Below, piece after piece: positions 35,748 to 46,882 of a DNA stretch of 64,000 nt (the stretch's first letter is position 1; every line of letters starts with the position of its first letter). The stretch is from Chrysaora quinquecirrha (taxonomy: Eukaryota > Cnidaria > Scyphozoa > Semaeostomeae > Pelagiidae), in the NCBI GenBank assembly GCA_014526335.1, contig JACTAT010000016.1, positions 4,797,478-4,861,477 of the forward strand, given 5' to 3'. Made by a program: the position numbers and the translations under genes. The notes beneath the pieces are model-generated. The model saw only the letters and a program-made list of their open reading frames with translations. It was not told the origin of the DNA and made no database searches.

Positions 35748-37195
35748 TGTCTGTATAACATATTTTTGAAAGGACGTTTGAATTTTCAAACAGATGTTGC
35801 AAGATATTGATTTTCCACTTAAACCCTTCTTCAATGTTCAAGGGGCATGGCATATAAGTCCAGTGAAAATCGAAAACTGACACACCCTAAAGCTACACAC
35901 TTAATATTATGAAGCTGGTATGTTCGAAAAAAGGTTTTCTTAATGCAAACATAACATAGACTTGAGAACGTACAGGTAACAATACGGGTAACCATGATTC
36001 TATATGCTTTTATATGGATTTTGGAAGGAAACCACGGGTAACCATAATATATAAAGGGTATATCTTATTTGGGTAACCATAATATAATTAAATCCTTTGT
36101 CACTAAAATTCAGGTATGTGTTATGCAAAGGATAGCAATTGTTATATCATATCATATCTCAGCTGTGTCCTTCCACTGCTGGAAGCAACCCTCTGCCAGA
36201 GACCTCTGCTGTATGCGATTCTTCTTCTGTCCGTTGCAAATTAGCTATTTGCCAGTTGTATCTTCTCGCCATCTTTGTATTTTTGTTTTGCGTGATCGTT
36301 TGCCTTCGACAGCTGCGGGAGATTTCCCATTCTGTGCCTCTTATTTTTCATCTGTTTTCATCAGTCATACGGGCAACGTCTCTTACCAATTTGGAATATA
36401 ATTTAGTCACTGTCTGTACTAATATCATCCACCCGAGATTGGTATGATGATACAGTTTGTTTCTTCCCTACAATTGTCCTTTCTTTCGTTCTTTGGCATA
36501 CCTCTTGTTATGAATGACTTCTCTGCTGGGAGTTTATGCCTGATATCCATATTTTATTTCTGGAGTGAAACATTGGTTTATAGCCTTTTATCCATAAAAT
36601 ATTGAAAGTTCTTTGTCGGGGCAGATGTTCTTGTATCTATCAAAAGCAGACCATCCTACTTTCATTCTTGTTTAAACTTCTTGTTTTGTCTTGTCTTTAA
36701 TTCCTATGGTTTGGCCAAGGTCATTATCATTGGAACTTTGTGCCAAGGAACGGATGGCTCGGATTTACAATAGTTGTATAATATTGCTTTTCCTTAGTTT
36801 CGGCTCACATATTGTATATGTTGTGTTGCAACAGTCTTCCCAATCCCATGCCAATAAAGCTGATGTGCTTCCGATGCTAGAGTATGCTGCATGAAGATAG
36901 TCTGGAATCTTTGATCACAGATCCTCTTGTTTATTGATTTAAATCTTTTATGCATGACAAGAACTCTGTTGACTTTTATCAATGTACGTCAGCCGTAAAT
37001 CCTCTTTTTCACCGTCAATTTTTAATGTTGATATTTTCTTGCCCCAATGTTTGATTTATTTCCTGGCTTTGCGACTTATTTTCACTGTGCAACTTTTTCC
37101 TAACAGATAAGAATCTGATTCTCTCAGCATTGTGTAAAATTTATCTCCTGACGGCTTCATGTTAATTTCATTATATTATTATTGATGCTTTTGTC

Positions 37196-37957
37196 GTGCT
37201 GATGCAATTTCTGCATAGTATCTTATCATACGCTTCCAATGGCAGGGAGCAAACGTTAACTGGTTCAAGCACAACTCATTACACGACGGGAACGGTTTTC
37301 CAAGTCTCAGCTACCAATGTCCAATCAACAGGAATTGTCAATGCAACGACGTCTGATGAGACAGAAATAATCGATGAAGAGGTGCCTGACTATGGATCTT
37401 TTAAGATACCACAAAATCGCAAAGAACCACCCTCATTCCCAGGATTTAAAGATGAGATGAAAGACTCACCATTGATCAAGGAGGCTTTTGAAAAGGATGC
37501 AGCTTGGGTTATTGTAAGCGCAATTAGGCTTGACTGCGTAGCAGATGTCGACAGTGATGTTGATGTTGGAGAAATAGAGCCCATTGGTTCGTGGTCAAAT
37601 TTTATGAAGCAAGTCACCAGTGTAAAAACAAGATGGAATATTTGCCAGTCGTTCCATTACCTCCAAGTAACAATGTAATTATGTGGTACATGGATGCTAT
37701 ACTGCACATGGTTGATGATCAGAGTATCAATCACATATTTGTACACGCAGATGAGGCAATAAACTCCAAGATGCTAATCATTTCCTGGATGCTCGAAGGC
37801 AGATATGATAAGATCATAACACTAATGGGAGGCTGTCACACAATCTTAGTGAATCTCAAGATTTCGGGGAAGAAATATGGATGCCTGGGTTTAAACAGTT
37901 GGTGGATCGATTCAGAAGTAATCGCAGAAGGCTCTGCTGCCCAAGCAAAAGTACGTC
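37196..37957 (+). pseudogene. N-terminal-half fragment of the same kind of uncharacterised family protein
   Basis: Two overlapping frames (37196-37678 and 37591-38010) join by a shift near 37630. The first contains THYTTGTVFQVSATN, PPSFPGFKDEM, KDAAWVIVSAIRLD and PIGSWSNFMKQ. The second has LPVVPLPPSNNVIMWYMDAI, INHIFVHADEAINSKMLI and LMGGCHTILVNLKISGKKYG. I recall this order from the N-terminal part of uncharacterised cnidarian proteins whose C-terminal part resembles the decayed gene at 18-19.5 kb. The fragment ends abruptly at 37960, where the shared 250-bp module begins. Confidence 0.6.
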
Positions 37958-37960
37958 AGG

Positions 37961-38205
37961 TTGGTTGGCCAACTAGGTGTTGTACCCAGTGGATGAAAAA
38001 ACTAAATTGAAGAAACCGCTGAGATAAACTTGATAAAGAAGACGACTTATTTAGTCAGCGAAGCATTTTTACTACATATTTTTATTATTTATTTTCATTC
38101 ATTATTATAAACATTTTCAATCAGCACAACATGTTTCATCTATCATCAATCATGTTCAATTGCAATTGAAGTAAATTTTGCCAAATTAAGTTTTTCTTAT
38201 ATGCT
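37961..38205 (+). repeat. Copy 2 of the shared ~250-bp module
   Basis: Homologous to 32738-32985, beginning TTGGTTGGCCAACTAGGTG. It separates the family fragment upstream from the truncated transposase downstream. Confidence 0.6.
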
Positions 38206-38216
38206 CCATCTGCTAA

Positions 38217-39014
38217 CTAAAAATTGCCTCATCTTTTGAAAATTGTGTTTTGCCACAAAGAAAAGCTGGCAGATTCAAAATACATTTTTAGGCAAGAGAT
38301 CTTGTATGATGAATCCCTTATCAGCAAGAATCAAGTCTCCAGCTTTCAGATGGTGTATGATACTGGAATGAGTTGTTTCAGTTTTGTCACTGCTACTGCC
38401 AGGAAATGCGTTGCTTACAAATGTTATTGCCCCATTTTGTGCAACACCAATCAGAAGTTTGGCTGTGAGGTTGTGTTCGTAGTTGCTGTATGATGTTGCA
38501 GCAACTTGGAGATCACTTCTTGGTGCAGGTATCCTAAACTCTGTACAGTAAATAATAACTTTACAGTTAGAAATGTCTCCGAAAGATTCTGGGAAGCTAC
38601 ATTTGTTTTTCTCTTGGGAAGGCAATGTTGACATCATTCCACCAAAGAATATTCTATGCAGTGTATATAAATAAGTCATAATTATATTTGGATCGTTGAT
38701 TGGCTGACAGAATAACGTTTTGCAATATCAAGATAAGGAAGATCTAGCTTAAGTCTCATCAATAAAATTAGAAGCTCGACTTCCATACTTATCGATGTTA
38801 CAGGTTTCCCTGACAAATAATTGAGTGGTGAAAACCTTTGAATTGCTTCATCTATTATTTCGAAGATGGGCTTTTCAATTCCAGTATAGCTCTTTACCTC
38901 AGCAGGACTGAGGTTCTTGAACAAGAAACACTTTTTCTGCAAAGTCTCATTCAAAATATGAAACCTTCTGACTATAAAATTCCTTGCCTGTAAACTCTTG
39001 TCTTGTGTATCCAA
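38217..39014 (-). pseudogene. DDE_Tnp_4-type transposase (IS5/ISL2EU or Harbinger-like), broken
   Basis: The - strand frame 39014-38682 has a helix-turn-helix region (TSISMEVELLILLMRLKLDL, then YSVSQSTI). After a shift near 38690 the nuclease core follows at 38679-38275 (TSYSNYEHNLTAKLLIGVAQ, GAITFVSNAFPGSSSDK, GDLILADKGFIIQDLLP). The first catalytic position, normally D in IIDCTE, reads IIYCTE, so the active site is already damaged. A further shift near 38275 and truncation at 38217 remove the region with the catalytic E. Family assignment rests on the SDK and ADKGF motifs. Confidence 0.8.
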
Positions 39015-39705
39015 AGCACTACATCCTGAAACCTCGGGATAATCAGCAAAAAAGTCTGAATCTTCAGAAAATTGAGTTTCTGTTGCAGTTGCTTTGGGCT
39101 GGTCTATATCTGCCGGCTTTTAAAAGATTTGACTCCTTCGGATACTGAAACAAGGACAACTCTGGGTTGCTAGTTGATGAAGAGCATCATCCATAGACGG
39201 AACAGTATTTCGGCATTTTCTTTGAGATTATATTAACTAATATGAATGAATTCGGAATGATAAGCGAGGGGCCTAAGTGAATCACGACTTAGATGTAAAA
39301 CGTAAAATGTGGGTGTTAAACAATACCTAAATGAAAATATATTTCCTGAATAGAAACTTTGATATATACAAATTGATACAAGACTAAATACTAATTAACG
39401 CTAATCGGCCACGGAGCAGCGCGAAGGAAATACACAAGAAAACAGGCTTATTTGGCAGTATTTGGGATCGTATATGGCATAACTGAAAACACTACACACT
39501 CATGCATCTAATAATTAATATATAATTACATGCCACCAATTCATTGGGTGGCCCTACCCGTATAAAGGATTATTTTAACATATACGATCCAGTTGGTAAA
39601 GTTACGTGTTCATTAATGAGTAAAGTTTATTTTCCCCAATCATAGGAGTGTTCTTCAATGTTCTACTTCTAGGTCTTCTTACCTCTGTTCTTGATCTTGC
39701 TTCCC

Positions 39706-41035
39706 GGTATACTTGGGCTAATAGCCCGATTTCGACGTTCGCGTTTTCTTGGGCTACTAGCCCTACTTCGTCGTTCGCGTAGACTTGGGCTACTATCCCT
39801 ACTTCGTCGTTCGCGTATACTTGGGCTACTAGCCCTACTTCGTCGTTCGCGTATACTTGGGCTACTAGCCCTACTTCGTCGTTCGCGTATACTTGGGCTA
39901 CTAGCCCTACTTCGTCGTTCGCGTATACTTGGGCTACTAGCCCTCTTCGTCGTTCGCGTATACTTGGGCTACTAGCCCTACTTCGTCATTCGCGTACAGT
40001 TGGGCTACTAGCCCTACTTCGTCGTACGCGTATACTTGGGCTACTAGCCCTACTTCGTTGTTCGCGTATACTTGGGCTACTAGCCCTACTTCGTCGTTCG
40101 CGTATACCTGGGCTACTAGCCCTACTTCGTCGTTCGCGTATACTTGGGCTACTTGCCCTACTTCGTCGTTCTCGTTCGCGTATACTTGGGCTACTTGCCC
40201 TACTTCGTTGTTCGCGTATACTTGGGCTACTAGCCCTACTTCGTCGTTCGCGTATACTTGGGCTACTAGCCCTACTTCGTCGTTCGCGTTTTCTTGGGCT
40301 ACTAGCCCTACTTCGTCGTTCGCGTATACTTGGGCGACTAGCCCTACTTCGTCGTTCGCGTATACTTGGGCTACTAGCCCTACTTCGTCGTTCGCGTAGA
40401 CTTGGGCTACTATCCCTACTTCGTCGTTCGCGTATACTTGGGCTACTAGCCCTACTTCGTCGTTTGCGTATACTTGGGCTACTAGCCCTACTTCGTCGTT
40501 CGCGTATACTTGGGCTACTTGCCCTACTTCGTCGTTCTCGTTCGCGTATACTTGGGCTACTTGCCCTACTTCGTCGTTCGCGTATACTTGGGCTACTAGC
40601 CCTACTTCGTCGTTCGCGTATACTTGGGCTACTAGCCCTACTTCGTCGTTCGCGTTTTCTTGGGCTACTAGCCCTACTTCGTCGTTCGCGTATACTTGGG
40701 CGACTAGCCCTACTTCGTCGTTCGCGTATATTTGGGCTACTAGCCCTACTTCGTCGTTCGCGTATACTTGGGCTACTAGCCCTACTTCGACGTTCGCGTA
40801 TACTGGGGCTACTAGCCCTACTTCGTTGTTAGCGTATTCTTGGGCCACTAGCCCTACTTCGTCGTTCGCGTATACTTGGGCTACTTGCCCTACTTCGTCG
40901 TTCGCGTATACTTGACCTACTAGACCTCGTCGTTGTTGGTTGTACTTTGGCTACTAGCCTTACTTCGTCGTTCGCGTATACTTGGGCTTCTAGCCCTAAT
41001 TTGTCATTCGGGTTGAACTGGGTCGTAGCAGCCCT
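39706..41035. repeat. 36-bp minisatellite with 366-bp higher-order repeat
   Basis: About 36 tandem copies of a 36-bp unit (core CGTTCGCGTATACTTGGG, then CTACTAGCCCTACTTCGT). Because the unit is a multiple of three and lacks stops in several frames, long ORFs arise on both strands (12-residue periods such as YANDEVGLVAQV on the - strand, 39937-40848). A 1-bp loss near 39941 breaks them. Marker variants recur exactly 366 bp apart. Confidence 0.95.
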
Positions 41036-41074
41036 ACGTCGTAGATTTACTCCAAGTACAATGATATGAGGGAG

Positions 41075-41234
41075 GGTGGGTGGGAAATTTTACTAACGAA
41101 TTAGACATGACAGACTCACTAACCAGACACGATAACTGATAGAATGAGCCAGAAGGTGGGTGGGAAATTTTACTAACAAATTAGACAAGACAGACTCACT
41201 AACCAGACACGATAACTGATAGAATGAGCCAGAA
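41075..41234. repeat. Two tandem 80-bp copies
   Basis: GGTGGGTGGGAAATTTTACT begins at 41075 and again at 41155. The copies are nearly identical, so the duplication is recent. Confidence 0.9.
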
Positions 41235-41897
41235 GGGACTGGGTGGATACGGAAATACAAAACACCTCGTGACCTCAGCGTTAACGCCCATTTGCGCATG
41301 CGTAGAATGTTACATAAAAATATTGAATAAACCTGAGCGATGATTACAGCAGTACCTGACTTCGCAGCAAATTATACGAGTTTGACAGTGGCGGAACGGT
41401 TGCTAACACGTCACTAAGCAAAATCGCATCAGCCAATCAACAGCGATTTCTGGTTTAAGAGGTTTTGGCATATTGGGAGTATATGTGATACACACACGTT
41501 ATCGGATTAGAAGGGGCAATAACTTCCCAGTTATAACGCTTTTAACTCTTTTTGAGAATTTCACTTCGGGTTATTTATTAGCATTTTCCTGTTGATTTCT
41601 TTCATTGTCATATTCATATTCATAGATTCGGGATTCAGTATTGAAGGTCCGGGCATTCTGGTCTAGTCACTTGTTGGCTGTTGTTTTCTTTATTGTTTCT
41701 AATGTAAACCTTTTGAGTTTTTTTATATACAATTCTTGTAATTAGCTACTTTTCGTACGGCTACATTGCTTATTATAAGCAACGGATTGTTTTCTAATAA
41801 ATTTGTCTAAATACGTTTAAAGACAAGGATCATAAGAAGCAACCTAATTGTGCCATGATCATGATAAGAGTTTTCCGTGTGCAGGTTGACGGCCGCT

Positions 41898-41907
41898 GTC
41901 ACGTGAC
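41898..41907. promoter_or_regulatory. GTCACGTGAC palindromic E-box, unit copy 1
   Basis: Perfect 10-bp palindrome of the bHLH-Zip (USF/MiT-TFE) type, located about 1.95 kb upstream of the 43853 exon. It is conserved in each duplicated unit. Function is inference. Confidence 0.4.
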
Positions 41908-42543
41908 AAATAAATTCAACATGCTTTCAAATTTTATTAAAAACTCTTTGATGCTTGCTGGCCTCCCTGACAAGTCTTTTTCTATTGACTACCATATATC
42001 TTAGCACTTTTCTCTTCTTTAGTTTCTTGTTTTCCTTTGGCTGATGACTTGTCAGTTATTTTCTTCGTGTAAGTTGAAGACTTTTTCTTGCAATGGTTTG
42101 GAAATCTTTTACACAGATTTAACTAGATACCATTGTAGAATAAGCTTGAGAGAAGCTTTTTTTGAGCTAGCGACAACAAATTGGTCTTTATCTTTATACC
42201 ATAACATGTGATGTTCTGCTTGTATTGTATTTAGCAGTTAGATACACTCCTAATGTCTTTGTTCAGTCTAGATAAAATTTTACCTTCCGCTTAGTAAGTA
42301 AATCAGTTGGGTCAAAGGAAACGTAAACACGTTCGATCTGCAGAATATTACTTAATTTCCAGACGAACCTATTGTGTGAATATTTCCAATACGCATGCAT
42401 CATTTAGTTCTACGAATGTACGAGTGAAAAACGTCACATATAATTTCCTTATTAAAGGCATCATACTATATTGACTTTGTTATCTAAGTGACCTCGTATC
42501 TATTGATTGAGACTACAGTTCGTATGATTTATCTTCATCTAAG

Positions 42544-42864
42544 GAGGGGGGCTTTAGGATTTCATGGTTTGCGGGTTTGGCCCATTTCGACCTTGGGTTT
42601 TCGGGTTATTCCAAAAAAACGTGCGGGTTTTCGGGTCAAGTATATTTAACGGGCATCGGGTTTTGCCATTTTTCTAGCTCAGGTTTCGGGTATGGCGTTA
42701 AAAATCGGTAAAAACTTGCGGGTTTTCGTGTTTTAAACCTTGCTAAGGATATCAAGTGTAAAATTCTTATAAAAGTTGTTGAAACTAAGGTCATCCGGGT
42801 TTTCGGGTTTGTCCCTATTTTCTTCCGGTTTTTCGGGTTTCGATACCCCCCAAATCCCCCATCT
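42544..42864. mobile_element. 321-bp G-rich insertion with 5-bp target duplication
   Basis: CTAAG flanks both ends (42539-42543 and 42865-42869). Removing the insert restores the unit sequence seen at about 47515-47525 (ATCTA then GCTCATTCTAATTC). The body is built from degenerate GGGTTTTCGGGTT pieces; the ends are GGGGGG/CCCCCC-type imperfect inverted repeats. No ORF. Probably a non-autonomous DNA transposon. Confidence 0.7.
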
Positions 42865-43852
42865 CTAAGCTCATTCTAATTCGCTCTGTCCAACATAACA
42901 CTTTTTATGTTTTTTTCATTTAACATTTCCTGAGAACGTAAGGCTCTACCCAGTGCCATAAGACAGCTCTTTGATCAAACTATGGTGTTATTAAAATTGA
43001 TTGATCTAATAATCAATTGATTATTTAGTTGATCAGACACAGTTCCACTCCTAGCTTTCCCAGAAGAACAAACCTTCAAATTTCATAAAAAAACCCTTTG
43101 ATCTTTGGTGGCCTTCCTGACAAGTGTTTTTCTATTGACTACGATATATCTTAGCACTTTTATCTGCTTTAGTTTCTTGTTTTCCTTTGGCTTATGACTT
43201 GTTAGTTATTTTCTTTTTGGATTTTAAAACCTTTTTCTTGCATTGGTTTGTAAATATTTTCCAAAGGGTAAACTAGATAAACTAGATAATAGTGTAGAAT
43301 AACCTTGTAAGAAGCTTTTTATTGAGCTAGCGACAACATATTGGTCTTTATCTTTGTACCATAACATGTGATGTTCTGCTTGTTATTGTATTTAGCAGAT
43401 CAATGTAACCTAAATGTCATTGTTAAGTCTATGTGAAAGTTTTACCTTCTGTTCTGTTTGATAGCATGTCAATTGCGGGGGGGGGGGGCAAAGGAAGCGC
43501 AAATACGTTTGATTTGCAGATTATTGCTTCATTTCCAGACGCACTGTGTCAATATTTCCAATACAGAGACAATATATAGTGCTGTTAATGTACGAGTGAA
43601 AACGTCACATATAATTTAGTGGCTCTACTATCTTTATTTGAGGCATGATACACTATATTGGCTTTGTTGCCTTAGCCTCCCTGTTGTCAATTGACATCAC
43701 AGTCCATATGATTTCATCCTCATCTTAGCTCATTCTTATCCGTTCTATCCACATCCTATTGTTTTTATTTTTTATGATGTTTTCATTTAACCTTTTCTAG
43801 AAGTGAAAGGCTCTAGAAGCAATCTTATTCTTTATTCCTTGTTTTTTTGCAG

Positions 43853-43885
43853 AGCGACGTAGACAACGTAGACAAGAATTGGATG
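43853..43885 (+). CDS. 33-bp micro-exon (peptide ERRRQRRQELD)
   Basis: Acceptor CTTGTTTTTTTGCAG, donor GATG|GTAAGTG. Symmetric phase 1-1, open, encoding ERRRQRRQELD: strongly charged and helix-prone. The upstream element AGAAGCAATCTTATTCT lies at 43816-43832. It lies in a 4.1-kb block duplicated at 48.7-52.9 kb, where the paralogous exon is at 49523. Confidence 0.65.
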
Positions 43886-45203
43886 GTAAGTGAGCTTTCA
43901 AAGAACTTCTTCTTAAATTTCTTTTATAAATTGAAAGTCCGAAAGCTAATACGAATAATACGAATAATCATATGACAAATTATCCGCCCTTTTTGACAGT
44001 TTCTACTCGATATCGCATACTGTTTGCATTCATTATATAAACCAGCAATCTATTGTCCGGCAAATATTGGATAGATACCTTTCGAGTAAACTCCATAATT
44101 GTATTGTTAGTTTTTCTTTTTCATTGCATAGTTTTTCACTTAAAAATAATTTAAAATTCGTATTCGTATTGATGGTTTTATATCGATGATGTTGTTTTTA
44201 TGTTCATATTGATTTTCTTAGTAACGATTTTTATGAGCTTTCTTATCATCATTCTTGTTTTAAAAAAAATTATGAGGGATGTGAAGTACAGCAAGGGTTA
44301 TTATGACGTTTTAGAAAATATAAGGACACGACGAATATGAACAACATAATCAGTTCATCCTGTTAAAATTCATGCATTCACACTTTGATTCACATTTATA
44401 TCATATTCACACTCTTTTTCTTATCTATATGTATGTAGTGTGAACTTAAAACGCTAGCAAGAGTGCGACTAGTATTGTGTTAAAGTAGTTTCAATAGCTT
44501 GGATGCCGCGTATGTGTCTCCGCAGCTTTTCAATGCTTGGTCCTACCTCTTCCTGTTTTAACTTCATTACTTTGAATATATCGAAAAATTCCTGGAAGCT
44601 GTGTACTTCTGTAAACTGGTGAGTCAGTGCTGTTTTTATGTAAAGAATTTGAAAATGTGTGCAATTGGCAGTGAAATCGCTACTAATAGCCCGAAAAAAA
44701 CAACGAGTTCAGTGACTCATTTCCAATCATTTTTTATTTTCAGGCCGGTCTTTTAGAATCTGAATTAATTGGGTTGCATCAATTTTTTCTGATCGAAGAA
44801 AATTCTCGAAGCATCTCATAGTACATAAAAAGAGTATTTTGCGTTCGGTACAGCACAATGTTAGAACAAAGAAGAATAAAAATAAATATTGTAGCAGTTG
44901 AAATTTTCTTATATCAAATAAACGACGTTTCGAGCATGAACTCGTTATCAAGTGGTGAAATAACGGAAAAATATAAAGGTATATCAAAAGAATAGCGATT
45001 TGAAAAATGGAAAAAAAGAAAAATAAAAAGGACGCAAGATACAATGCCCCGTGATCTAAGTTAGAGTACATAAATACAAAGACAAGAAAAATGTTTATTT
45101 AGTCCACCAGGATTCAGATTCATCTCATAGTCCACTTACGAAGAAAGATATGGTGACTCATATAAACCATTCCTCCCTCCGGGTTGCTACTTTGAGACCT
45201 CTG

Positions 45204-45577
45204 CACGTTTTTTTTTTATAAGAAAGTTTTTTTGGGCCATTATTGAAACTTTCTTAGATATTTCATTATTTCAGTACCAAAACTTTCTTGTGACTTTCTT
45301 AGCAAAAATTTTGGAATGCAGTATTTCTAAAAATGCACAGTTTAAGGGAGTGTATACATTGTAAATACCACGTTTTTCAAAGAAAATAATCATTAGAGTC
45401 GTTTAACAACAAGATGAGCGACTGAACAGAAGAGCGAAAATAACACAGAGAGCATTAGGAGTGAAAGTATGAGAAAGAACTTTCTTAAGTTTCAACAATC
45501 CAGTATTGAACTTTCATAAACTTTTAAGATGCTGAGCACTACTTTCTTATAAACCACTTTCTTATAAAAAAAACGTG
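45204..45577. mobile_element. MITE with CACG-T10 inverted ends, copy in block A
   Basis: Ends CACGTTTTTTTTTTATAAG and CTTATAAAAAAAACGTG. 374 bp, rich in ACTTTCTTA repeats, no ORF. Related in ends and size to 23020-23391. It inserted before the segmental duplication, because the same copy is at 50869. Confidence 0.8.
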
Positions 45578-46872
45578 TATAACTTGTTGTGGAGTAAACT
45601 ATAATGTAGTGTTCACAAGCCATATCTTGTTAGAAACAACAGGTGAACCTAGTGCCAAGGACAGTTCTCGTTTGAATACACATTTTTTCTGGTCTCTTCA
45701 AATAACTGTTTTACTTTTCATGTTTAACATTGAATGCTTTCAAAGTCCTGGATACCATAATTATAAGTTTGAATCTTAGAGGTGATTCTGTGTCCTTGTG
45801 TTTGCTCCATAAAGATTTTCTGTAATTTCTCTATGTACCAGTTTCGTGAGCTATGAATTTCTCTCCACTTTCAATAAATTTGTGCACATCAGTAGGAGGA
45901 CTGTTTTTTTCATTTATCATTCAATGATGGGTTTTTTAACTGCTTAAAGTATTGTAGCTATCATCGTGTTGTATTGCATTGTATGATATCTTTCTTAATT
46001 TCCCCCCCCCCCCATTTTAAATTCCGGTTAGCAGTTTTTTTAGTTTGAGGCCTCCTGTTTCGGTCAATTTTCCTTAGCGAGCGTGCTTAGCGTTTTCCGT
46101 AGACAGTTGGTGTCCGAGATGCTGCGGGTTCTTTTTGATACAGGGGATGCCACCCTGATAGGTATAGAAACGTTTTAATACATTTGCAGAATCCCATTAT
46201 TCTTGATTGAATTTGCTGCATTTGTTTTCGTCTCTGGCCCCTGTGTTGTGGTTTCTAAAACGCAATGCAGACACATCAGATTGCAGTTCTGTTTCTCTAG
46301 ACATATCATCTGGATAAGAAAAATTTGTTTCTGCAGTTTTTCTTGCTATTGGAACAATAATGTTGAATTGCTCAATCCCAAAAGTTATAGTTTCTGTTTC
46401 TGTTTCATTTTGTACTGTCGCTGTTTGGTGTTGCATCTTTATGTTTCTTATTTACATGTCGTTTTAAACCTGCTTCGTCTTGCAAACCTTTGTACACTTA
46501 AAACCTTTATAATCATCGATTTCAGCCTGGGACAAAAAGATAAATATCTTAGTATGATCTTGGGCAATTAACAGAACTATTACCACATTACAAAAAATAT
46601 TCCAGAGGCCCGAGTGAGTCCCTTCGCCTAAGGCTAAGCAATATCACGAAAATTATTTCCACGTTTAAATTCATTTCAACTTACCTCATTATCAAATTTC
46701 TGTTTGCAAATTTTCTTCCAACTCCACAGCTTGAAGAATTGCATCGAAATTCTCCTCAGAAACCTCAAAAAACCTTCTCTAAGGATATCTGGAGGATATC
46801 CTTTGAGAACGTGGCCTTTTATTTTTGTCGACCATGATCATTATAAATTTCATTTCCAGGTTGACGGATGTT

Positions 46873-46882
46873 GTCACGTGAC
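46873..46882. promoter_or_regulatory. GTCACGTGAC palindromic E-box, unit copy 2
   Basis: Same palindrome, about 1.5 kb upstream of the 48409 exon. Confidence 0.4.

Larger units (their letters stand above)
41460..43075 (+). repeat. Intronic duplication unit U4, exon missing
   Basis: 41463-41620 matches 28705-28860. The conserved pre-exon element (AGAAGCAACCTAATT at about 41835) is present, but the sequence then jumps directly to the block that normally lies ~230 bases downstream of an exon. 41880-42540 matches 46855-47520, after which the G-rich insert interrupts it. Confidence 0.7.

Noticed and set aside
36069..36447. Overlapping + strand ORFs of 102-110 residues
   Set aside because: Cys/Ser/Phe-rich readings of T-rich DNA in two frames at once; no recognisable domain. 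Might be decayed upstream parts of the 37.2-kb fragment, but not supportable.
39937..40848. 303-residue ORF of 12-residue repeats on the - strand
   Set aside because: The 36-bp satellite unit is a multiple of three without stops in several frames on both strands, so long ORFs are expected by construction; no start context, splice sites or non-repeat domain.
39706..41035. CRISPR-like regular repeat
   Set aside because: Contiguous 36-bp units without spacers in a eukaryotic context: a minisatellite.
41093..41299. 68-residue - strand ORF
   Set aside because: Produced by the 80-bp tandem duplication.
44740..44750. 4-bp exon GCCG between a strong acceptor and GTCTTT
   Set aside because: Not a multiple of three, weak donor; the paralogue at about 50408 is GCCA. 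Too short to support.
44727..45071. 114-residue - strand ORF and its copy at 50393-50737
   Set aside because: Hydrophobic T-rich/A-rich reading, duplicated with the block; no recognisable domain or splice support.
46197..46436. 79-residue - strand ORF conserved as 81 residues at 51853-52098
   Set aside because: The two copies lie in a recent segmental duplication, and most differences between them change the residue; conservation reflects recency. The TE repeat in the peptide is a CTGTTT hexamer run.
46726..46800. Possible extra exon after CAACTCCACAG (LEELHRNSPQKPQ...)
   Set aside because: The acceptor-like sequence recurs at 48525, 52385 and 62440, but no donor follows in any copy and frames diverge; treated as unit intron sequence.
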